From Polytrichum commune (taxonomy: Eukaryota > Streptophyta > Polytrichopsida > Polytrichales > Polytrichaceae), in NCBI GenBank assembly GCA_950295325.1, contig OX485809.1, positions 3,350,001-3,414,000 on the forward strand: DNA of 64,000 nt, written 5' to 3'. The position numbers were made by a program, and so were the translations under genes. Below the pieces are notes generated by a model. The model did no database searches and had not been told where the DNA came from. It worked only from the letters and a program-made list of their open reading frames with translations. Positions 55,945 through 64,000 of the stretch are shown one piece after another. How positions within the stretch are numbered: position 1 is the first letter of the stretch; each line of letters starts with the position of its first letter.

Positions 55945-57288
55945 ACGGCATGATCAGGAGTATACAACCCCAATAACAACATCCAAATATCAGAGAGTAT
56001 ACCAAAATACCAGAATATCCTAAGAGTAGAGCTTAATGCAATACTCACCACTATTAATATTATACAAACCACCCAACTAAACACACACATATATACATAC
56101 ATCCTCAACAACACATTCCTAATTAACAACCACATATAACATCCAACATCACAACACCGCCACCCACACAAATTACTCATAGCAACCATTATACGTCAGA
56201 TTTACAAGACCCTACACACTATCCACATACACAAAGTGTGCGCACACTCGGGCATTATCGGAAACGAAATAGTTGACACACTTGCCAAGGAGGGGACTCT
56301 CAAAGAGAAACCAACCACTACACCCCACATACATATAGCCCACCCTACCCCCTACTGGCTAGCAAGTTGCCCAACCGCCACACATGATGGAGCCATCCAC
56401 AACCTCCGCACAACCATAACAAAAGATCATGAAATCTGTGAAATTGCATTAGCCAAATACAAATTCCCATACATAGACAATTGGTTATCAAATGACCAAA
56501 TAAACCAAAAACTCTCCAACCATTTTTAGAAAAGTGAAAATGCGACAGATGCACAGATCTCCCAAACATTAAAATTCATATTCACTCAATACATGGGTAA
56601 CCAGAGGAAAAACATCTTTTGGCCCCTCAAACACCAAAACCCCAATTGCACATTGTGTCATAAAAACGATAGAGACACATGGCCACACCTCCTATCAACA
56701 TGTGAAAACCCATATCTTAAGAGCCTAAGAATTGCACGACACAACAAAGCGGTACACCTCATCACCCAAACACTAGAAGCCAACAGAATCACATCGTTCT
56801 TCACACTAACCAATGCAAGCAAACTTAACAACAAAACACTTGAACAAACAATCCTAGATTGGCTCCTTAAATGCACATGCCCACAAACATCATGTGGATG
56901 TCATGCCAAACTTCGACCAGACATACTATGCATAATCAGAGCCCCAAACCGGACACAAACACCTTTGGCAGCCTCCCCCACATACATTTTCTAGTTCATC
57001 GAATTCACATACTGCCACTACAAATTCCTTGAACAAGCCCTCACACACAAACACATCAAATTTGACCCATTAATTAACATCATACAAAACAATGGATGCA
57101 AGACCAACCCCCTCATTACCATCACAACAGGGGTCAGAGGAGCTATACACAAACACTCCATAGAGAAATTGACCAAATTAAAAATCCCATAAACTAACAT
57201 CAAAACTCTCATGAAAGACTTACATCAAAATGCCATCAAATACCTCACATACCTAGTCAGGACTAAACAACAAAAAATTAGACAATAA
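55945..57288 (+). pseudogene. LINE (non-LTR retrotransposon) ORF2 C-terminal remnant: RNase H and zinc knuckle
   Basis: A single frame can be read for about 1.34 kb with no frameshift, interrupted only by stop codons at 55951, 56137, 56527, 56992 and 57190, before a last TAA at 57286-57288. Readable parts are SGVYNPNN, the RVELNAI Glu motif, CAHSGIIGNEIVDTLAKEGT (RNase H C-terminal His and Asp region), then NCTLCHKNDRDTWPHLLSTC, a C-x2-C-x8-H-x4-C knuckle typical of LINE ORF2 C-termini, followed by a basic tail. The reverse transcriptase and endonuclease are missing upstream, as in 5'-truncated LINE copies. No poly-A tail or flanking duplication was identified. Inactive. Confidence 0.8.
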
Positions 57289-58660
57289 ACTAGCCCCTAC
57301 CCCCCACACACACACTAATGTAATGGGAACACTATGACACTACTAGAGCCCACCTCTCAAAAGAGGCACAACACCTTAAATTGCATCAAGGAACATTGTG
57401 ATAAATGTAAGGCCAATGGGCTCACATTCATGCCGTATTTATATACGGGTGTTATTTTTTCTTTTCTTTTCTTTTTGTATGTGTGTTTTGTATTGTGGAT
57501 TTTGGACATTGCTTTGAGGCTAAAGCACATTCCAATGGATCGTCAGCTCTGCCTTTTGAGATGGTTTCAAAATGAGCCAAATTTTGGCCTCAGTCGAACA
57601 TCCAAGTAGAATTGGCCATGTGTGGAGGATAATCACAGGGTATAGCTACATAGCACTCTTGCGACAAGCTACTTAATTAAATGGGTCTTTAATTTGCTTG
57701 ACACCAAGATAATACCCCCCCCCCTCAAAAAAAAACAATTATACCATTGTCACACACGGTTTTCATAAGTCACACTAAGTGTCAGCCTCAAGACCAAGTG
57801 GAATGCACACCTACATTGATATGTGCAATTGGGTTGCGCTATGCTCATTTCTCGACATCCCACACTATTTCTAGCATTGGTTACCACAATAGTTTATAAA
57901 AAAATTCTTCTTATAATGACCTTGTAATTTGTTAAAAGTGTCTTAGAGACACGTCACATGGTCACATGTCATTGAACTGCCAAATTTAGATTTTTGATCA
58001 CACACATGAAGAGGAGCAAGATATTGACTCTATATTAGAGCTAATAAAGTTGGCCAACTGAAACAAGTTAAACAACTTGGCCAATGCTTTTACATGTGTC
58101 TATGTGGTGGTTTTCAACCAATTTGTGATCAATTTAACAATCCCCCCCCCCCCCCAAAACATGAAATGTTTTTCCAATGTGGTCATTATATGCATTGATT
58201 GTCAAAGTTATAAGTTTCTGTGATCTCGTTTCATACCAAAGATAATTTGCATTGGGTAAAGAGGCACCCTAATTGCATAATTAGTGTTGAAGAACAAAAC
58301 AACGTCCATTGAGATCTTGGAAGATTGGATGGTTCACGTGCCATGTAATTTTCCCTATCAACCATCTTGCAAAGGATCTCATGAAGACCCCGACTTTTAT
58401 CGAATTTTTAAAAGTAATACTTTTCACATCCTGGAATTGATTCAATGCCTTGAAGAGTGTTTTCCTAAGCTAATATGCATGCTTAAGTAAGTGTTGCCAC
58501 ACCTCAATTTCCAACTTCGGAAGGGGCCACTCCCCGGGCACTCTTTCCTTATCAAACACCTTGTCATTCTTGCAAATCCAAACCACCCACATACTATTAG
58601 CAATGTCACAAAGAAGATGCCAAATGTCATTTGGGGACCATGGTTTTCCTCGAAGTTGTA
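57289..58660. other. Unassigned intergenic DNA with C-tracts
   Basis: No gene recognised. C-runs occur at about 57715-57723 and 58142-58155. Confidence 0.5.
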
Positions 58661-59140
58661 CCACACCCGTTTATGGTATTTAGTATCGCATGCGTGATAC
58701 TGTCACTGATCCTATTTTGAGGCGTATGTTATGTTACACTAATGAACAACAAGTTCATCATTAGTGTCACCTCGTGACTCTCAGCGTTCAAGTACGCTTA
58801 CTACTATCTTGGCACAAGTAAGCTCAATAGTATTATGAGGTGTATGCCTATGTTACATAATTGTCTACAAGTTGACCAAAGTGTACACAAATGAAACTTG
58901 TCATTAGTATGCTCAAGAATATCTTCCCCTTGCATACTAAAACGCACAATTGTCGTTTGAAGTGCCCCAATGTGCTACGCTAGTTGTCATGATGTAAAAA
59001 AAATTCATTGTAAAACATTACTTATGTTGACAAATAATATCATATTGGCAATGAGTGGACGTGAAACTTTGAAACCTCTAGGGATCTAGTTTAGGCCCTT
59101 CGCAAATTGTGTATGTGGCACTAAAATACCATCAACGGTG
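58661..59140. mobile_element. TA-flanked MITE, copy M4 (480 bp)
   Basis: Left end CCACACCCGTTTATGGTATTTAGT, right end ACTAAAATACCATCAACGGTG, with TA immediately outside both (58659-58660 and 59141-59142). The left part is shared, inverted, with 27,606-27,869. Confidence 0.65.
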
Positions 59141-59421
59141 TACTTTGTAGTCAAATGCTCCCAAAGAGCTTAGCATGAACATTGATAAGTCATTATATAG
59201 ATGATGTTGATAGACGATTGTTACAAAGAAAAATGGACAAGATGACAATGCCAAACCTATGAGTTCCATCCCAAAGAACATTAAGAGTGCAACATTTGCA
59301 TACAAGAGGAAAATGCTATATTCACTAAAGATTGGTGGGTGTGCCACCACATAGTGCAAACCAACCAAATGAAATTGACTTCCTTAACAAAATTGTTTTT
59401 CCTTGAAGATCAATACTTTGA

Positions 59422-59592
59422 GTCATAACGCTATTCAACTCCATAACATTGTTATGTGGGATTGACAATATTCCACGTAGTATTCCCGAATACTCCCCAC
59501 ATTCAATCTGAATGTGTAGAATATCCAGGAATACTACGTGAAATACTATCAGTCCCACATAACATTGTTATGGATCTGAATAATGTTATGAC
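59422..59592. mobile_element. Palindromic (foldback) MITE, copy 2 (171 bp)
   Basis: Almost the whole element is one inverted repeat. Outer GTCATAACGCTATTCA pairs with TGAATAATGTTATGAC; inner CCATAACATTGTTATGTGGGA and ATTCCACGTAGTATTCC pair with their inverses, around a centre near 59507. No coding capacity. Confidence 0.85.
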
Positions 59593-61090
59593 AAGGTAGA
59601 GAAATAATCCATTGATTTTGTGCAAGGTTGATGAATATCTCTTTGTTAGAGAGTAGATTTATACCAAATTTGGAAGTGTATTATAAAATCTTAACTCCAC
59701 CAACCCATGGCCCCATGACCAAGTAAAAAAATGGTATCACTTATACTTCCATAAAGGACCTTGATTTCTTCATCCTCAATCTAGAAGCTCCTTTTGGGGC
59801 CAATTTTGACAAATCATATCGTAGCATGTCATACTTTGGACTCTTTCCTCTTTCAAGGAGGAGAGACAAGGCGACACGAGTGCTCATTGCTACCCAATGC
59901 ACATAACCTAACACCAAAAACACATTAGATGACCTATCACATGAAAATATTCAACCGAAATTTGCCCCCATTTATATCATTGACTTACCTTGATACAAAT
60001 TTGAGAAGCCCCCACACCTCCAAATCTTACAATCCTTGATCTACCTAAGAATCACACATACATTACACTAATAGAACAACCATTGCAAACCCAACTTCCT
60101 TAGAACACCTTGATGTCTAACAACTACTAAGGGTGAGATGCATCCTAGTTGGGAACAAGTTGTGTATACTTTGTGTATCCATCCAAGGCAAATGGACCCG
60201 GGGGTGGGGGATTTCGATCGTGTCAATGTGTAACTAATATCTATGTGTTGGTGGATGCCTTGTGGAAGATTTGTGTTGATGGATAGTGTGATATGTTTTG
60301 GAGGTTGTTGAAATTTGTTCAAAGTGTTGCATTCTAGGGGATGTAGTTGTGGTGGTGGTGTAAATCATAGAGTCCCCGAAGATTGTTCAAGGTGAAAGTC
60401 ATTATGGTGGCATGATGTTGCTCCCAAGGTTTACAAATGTGGGGAATGAGGGCTTTCTTTTTCGAGAGTAGGAGCCATGCGTCTACATGACCCCTTATTA
60501 GAATCTCACGCATGGGAAAATTTCCATGACCAACAAAAAGACTATACATACATATTATAGACTACATAATAGTCTCATGTATTTATCCAGGAGTTTTGAA
60601 CCATTATAAAATATTATATCATTTACATATTAATATTATAAACGATTATATATATATATATACATATTTATTTATTTATTGACAAAGTCATGAACCCAAT
60701 TGGCCTTGAGATTGCAATTGCATGTTCTTCCCTCCTCAAGATGACAATGGCACTAACTTAATTAAGGTCGCAATCATGTAATGGGCCCACTTGAGAGGGA
60801 CGTTGGTTATGATATTAATTGTCAATTTATAAAATACAACACAAACATTATGTTGTTTCCAAGTGTGCGAAAAGCTCCCCTTCCTAGAAGAGTAACATGA
60901 GCCAAGCATTAAAGACTATGGAGAAAGAACAACCAACGTTTGTCAATACTAGGCCCTGCTGTCAGGGGTGCACATTCTTTCCCGGAGTCCAATGACTGCG
61001 CTTGATACTAAGTTAACTTACCCCAGTCTCAATGTGTGAAATGAGCCATGAGTCCAATAGAGAGGCACATTGTTTGTGACATTGACTCAA
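59593..61090. other. Unassigned intergenic DNA
   Basis: No gene recognised. (TA)n at about 60647-60663. Words GACAATGGCACTAACTTA and CAATGACTGCGCTTGATACTAA recur at 60.74, 60.99 and 62.12 kb, hinting at an old duplicated unit. Confidence 0.45.
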
Positions 61091-61330
61091 TTTATTGGCT
61101 TTGTCTATAGGACAGAGATTATGCATCGACTTCTATGTTTCAAGAGCAAATTTCCTAACCACTTTGCGTTCACACTTGGACGTTACTCGTTCTTGCTATG
61201 TTTGGTCCAGTTTATTGGCTCTGTCTGTAGGACAGAGACTATGCATCAACTTCTTCGTTTCAAGAGCAAATTTCCTAACCACTTTGTGTTCACACTTGGA
61301 CGTTACTTGTTCTTGTTATTTTTGGTCCAC
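61091..61330. repeat. 120-bp tandem duplication
   Basis: Two adjacent copies (61091-61210 and 61211-61330) starting TTTATTGGCTNTGTCT, differing at about ten positions. Overlapping frames of 89 and 112 codons are by-products. Confidence 0.95.
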
Positions 61331-61534
61331 TTTATGTAATGTGGATGTTAACTATAGTTTATATATATATAAGTGCTCCCTAAAATGCATTGAAAGAAAT
61401 CTATTTAACTATAGTTATTTCGGTAGTTCTTGATTATTTATTTAAAAAATTTTGGGTGATAAATGAGTAGCTTCGATCCTCGACCTGAATTTGAGAAGAA
61501 GGTGCACAAAATCCAAGAAAGGTTTGGTGTAGTG

Positions 61535-61935
61535 AATAGCCATGAATTGGCATGAGCAAAGTGGACAACTACAATTGTAGTCTTTCATAATAAAGGACAG
61601 AGCCTCACGGTTCTACCGTTTTCTTGTTTAACATGGATGGTGAAAGCTCACATACCTTGGACAACTAACCAATTAATTAAACTTTTAATTAACTAGTTGC
61701 CTTTCGTAATTATAGTTGTTCGCGTTTTGACCTACCAAAAAAATGTAGTTAACTCTTGTTATATATGCCTAGTTAACTATAGTTGTTCCCTAAAATGTAT
61801 TGAAAAAAATATAATTGACTATAGTTGGTTATAAGTATAATAAATAGCCATAGATTGGCATGAGCAAAGTGTACAACTACTACTGTAGTCTTTCATAAGA
61901 AAGGATAGAGCCTCATGGTTCTACCATTCTCTTGT
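61535..61935. repeat. Direct repeat, about 100 bp, spaced about 308 bp
   Basis: AATAGCCATGAATTGGCATGAGCAAAGTG… (from 61535) recurs from 61843 with few changes, through the words GTAGTCTTTCATAA and GAGCCTCAYGGTTCTACC. Confidence 0.85.
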
Positions 61936-62258
61936 TTTTTTTTACTTTTTTATTAAAAAACACACAATTTCATCTTGTTTCCAAGTGTGCCCAAAATGCC
62001 CCTTACTACTAACTAGAAGAGTAGCTTGAATTGGACATCAAAAATCAATGAAAAATCAACCAATGTTTGACAAGAGTGACGTAAGCCTGGCCATTGGGAT
62101 TGCAAATTTTCACCCCCGCTCTCAATGACTATGATACTAACTTAGGGTGAGTTTCCATGTAGGCCATTCGCCCACCAAGTTCTAGTGTGAATAAAGACAA
62201 ACCCACCCAAATGTAGATGGAATCTAGTGGGGTAGGGTTTGTATGTGCCAACTAGCTA

Positions 62259-62932
62259 TAATAATCTCCTGCTTAAGTAAGCACTTTGAACTGGAGCCGT
62301 TGGTGCGCACTTAATTGGTAGGTGCATATTTTACTCATATCGCTTTCTGGACCAACTAATTCGATGAATTGCAGCGGGAAACGGATGAAACCTAAAGCAA
62401 CCCGCTTTACCGAAGCCCAACGATGTGAAATCATTGCAAAGTTGAGCAAGCCGAATGCACCAAGCAAGCAGGCGTTGGTGTGGGAGTATGAAGTCAGTGA
62501 ACGCACCATCTGGAAAAGGCTGGGACAATCGGGAGAACGTGTTGCAATGAACGGCGTTGATGTCTAATGATGCTAAATCGAAAATGTTTCGCGCCTCTGT
62601 TGGCCAGTTTACTGACTTGGAAGATCGGCTTTAAAGGCTTTGAAGCTTTGCACAACACTATCCTCAATATTGATGACCACTTGCTTTGCTTTGATATTCA
62701 AATGGAAGTTGGACAAATGCATGATGAAGTGCGCCGATCGTTTGAGACGTTTCAACGAAACATTAAGAAACCGACATTGAATGTTGAGCGTAAAAAAAAC
62801 ATGCATTCGTGGCAAACGACTTTGCATGACATTTTCAAACAATAAGATATGAACCCTGATTTTTGTCAAAAAATTGCAAACTTAACCATGATGCGTACTT
62901 AAATGGGTGAGTAGTTAAGTGGGAGATTAATG
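62259..62932 (+). mobile_element. pogo-like element with internally deleted transposase (674 bp)
   Basis: Inverted ends of about 22 bp (TAATAATCTCCTGCTTAAGTA left; inverse TTAAGTGGGAGATTAATG right) with TA on both sides (62257-62258 and 62933-62934), matching the TA duplication of pogo/Tc1-mariner elements. The interior encodes the start and end of a transposase-like protein but lacks the DDE core. A 207-bp derivative lies inverted at 3973-4179. Confidence 0.75.
62322..62845 (+). pseudogene. Truncated pogo/CENP-B-type transposase: N-terminal HTH joined to C-terminal tail
   Basis: From about 62385 the frame reads MKPKATRFTEAQRCEIIAKL, then SKQALVWEYEVSERTIWKRL, a helix-turn-helix of the pogo/CENP-B N-terminal type that binds the element's own ends. 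After a one-base slip and a stop it continues as MSNDAKSKMFRASVGQFTDL. A second slip leads to a C-terminal-looking segment (ALHNTILNIDDHLLCFDIQM, VRRSFETFQRN, ending TTLHDIFKQ and TAA at 62843-62845). The catalytic DDE domain of about 200-300 residues is missing. It could have bound DNA ends but not cut them. The C-terminal segment is not one I can assign to a named domain. Confidence 0.6.
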
Positions 62933-63029
62933 TACTCCCATCTTCTCAAATGCGGGCCCACCTACAACCCACTATTTTCTAGAATTTAGTGGGCGAGTAG
63001 CCTACATGGAAACTCACCTTACACTACTA

Positions 63030-63485
63030 CACTCGTTATCCCATTTAGTGTGTGTGGTACTAATTCTCAAAACACACACTATTTTGCCAAATCTCAAAAT
63101 TACCGAGGGGTGAAAGTTTTTACTAAGCGATATTAAATTTACAAATATATCCTCGTCAAACGTATAATTCAAGAAAATCATTGTGTGCTCTAAGGTGTTT
63201 GTAGAGTGCATAATTCGTTTTGGTGAGTTTAAAGAGGGTTCTTCTTCTTCTTCTTCTTCTTCTTCTTCTTTAGCTCGCGCCACTCACTCCTGAGGCATCT
63301 CCTAACATTAAGAAACTCACTAGAGCTAGCATTGAGAGTTCATGGTACTTTGACACTTTGGGCCCCTACAACCCTCGATAATCTAGTAGCACCAATATAT
63401 CTCATAACACAAAGAAATTTAGTATCTCCTTGACTAATTTCCAACATTCACTATTAGCCCACTCTACTAAATGGGATAATCGATG
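63030..63485. mobile_element. TA-flanked MITE, copy M3 (divergent)
   Basis: Left end CACTCGTTATCCCATTTAGTG, right end ACTAAATGGGATAATCGATG, with TA outside both ends (63028-63029 and 63486-63487). The terminal pattern matches M1/M2/M4 except for the middle triplet. It contains a (TTC)n microsatellite. Confidence 0.65.
63239..63270. repeat. (TTC)n microsatellite
   Basis: About ten TTC repeats inside MITE M3. Confidence 0.95.
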
Positions 63486-63498
63486 TAGAAAATGTGAT

Positions 63499-63657
63499 CT
63501 TAGAACACAATTCCCATTTAACACGGGTGGCCACTAGGATATGATCCCATTTACACATCTCATATCCAATCCACAACATTTGTAGATTTTACACGACACA
63601 TGTAAATGGGGTTATGTTGTAATGATTGCTTGTGTCAAATGGGAAGTGTGTTCTAAG
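63499..63657. repeat. Foldback element with 60-bp arms
   Basis: Arms from 63499 (CTTAGAACACAATTCCCATTT) and to 63657 (AAATGGGAAGTGTGTTCTAAG) are complementary over about 60 bases with roughly 75% pairing, the outer 20 nearly perfect. It starts 12 bases after the right TA of M3. Confidence 0.75.
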
Positions 63658-64000
63658 GCCCACAATCCTAGTAGATTAGTGTTACAATGGTCCCATGATC
63701 CTCACATGTTGAATGGGCCTTGACTCCATAAGAAAGAAATGTTAGTGGTGACATGGGTTCGATTTACACAAATACAATTTACACTCTTTCCAAGTGTGGT
63801 AACAAACCCCCCAAATAACTAGACGAGTAACATGAGCCAGGCAATAAGAAAGATACAAAAACACAAAACAAAAACCATGCATGACAAGAGGAGGCTCGGC
63901 CATTGTGGCTGCCTTTTGTTTTTGTTTTATGTGGGTGTGTGTGTGTGTTTGTTCATGACGAGTGACCATGTGACCATTACTAACTTATCATGGTCCCTAT
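63658..64000. other. Unassigned intergenic DNA
   Basis: No gene recognised; a (GT)n run at about 63932-63948. Confidence 0.5.

Noticed and set aside
61070-61433. 89- and 112-codon frames with an internal duplication
   Set aside because: Explained by the 120-bp tandem repeat; both frames are open only because the unit length is a multiple of three.

Overview
The window reads as intergenic DNA of a land plant, packed with repeats and transposable elements (TEs). The plant call rests on a Ty3/gypsy chromovirus whose primer-binding site matches the 3' end of initiator tRNA-Met, on many short non-autonomous DNA transposons with plant-type target duplications, and on the low GC with AT microsatellites. 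The lineage cannot be fixed by reading. I found no convincing host gene, rRNA or functional tRNA. Almost every open frame is TE-derived, decayed, or a chance frame over repeats.

Layout. 0-9 kb: a 499-bp PIF/Harbinger-like MITE (2.2 kb), a deletion derivative of a pogo-like element (4.0 kb), a TA-flanked MITE (4.5-5.05 kb), three tandem arrays (5.6-6.3, 6.7-7.3, 7.6-8.6 kb) and a second Harbinger-like MITE carrying the last array. 9.26-10.5 kb: a CACTA-type element with a TCA duplication, inserted in an older CCGGTT-rich repeat and carrying a SINE-like segment. 11.8-12.7 kb: a broken gene with a GRPKK AT-hook-like motif. 14.5-16.1 kb: another MITE, a foldback element and a decayed pogo/Tigger DDE transposase. 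18.5-21.8 kb: a decayed Ty3/gypsy pol. 22.2-23.1 kb: a GC-rich island of unknown nature. 24-30 kb: dispersed MITEs.

The centrepiece is a complete 6,107-bp Ty3/gypsy chromovirus at 30,834-36,940 (minus strand). It has two 804-bp LTRs in which I see no difference, a 5-bp target duplication (ATGAG), PBS, polypurine tract and one intact gag-pol frame ending in a chromodomain. It interrupts a 601-bp MITE whose uninterrupted relative lies at about 8.6-8.96 kb. Its LTRs carry 11 short inverted repeats around a GTCT core, with arm changes that keep pairing. This is the most unusual pattern in the window.

37-54 kb: more Harbinger-like MITEs (one nested in another at 51.3-52.3 kb), a double foldback at 40.1-40.5 kb, a recurring dispersed repeat with a variable G-tract, and microsatellites. 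53.9-55 kb: a triplicated array that includes one arm of a palindromic MITE. 55.9-57.3 kb: the 3' end of a LINE (RNase H and zinc knuckle), held in one frame by stop codons only. 58.6-63.7 kb: palindromic and TA-flanked MITEs and a 674-bp pogo-like element with a truncated transposase.

Together the elements form a layered record of nested insertions: old LINE and Ty3 remnants, MITEs of several superfamilies, a CACTA element, and finally the young chromovirus. Boundaries and homologies were read by eye. No alignment or database search was run.
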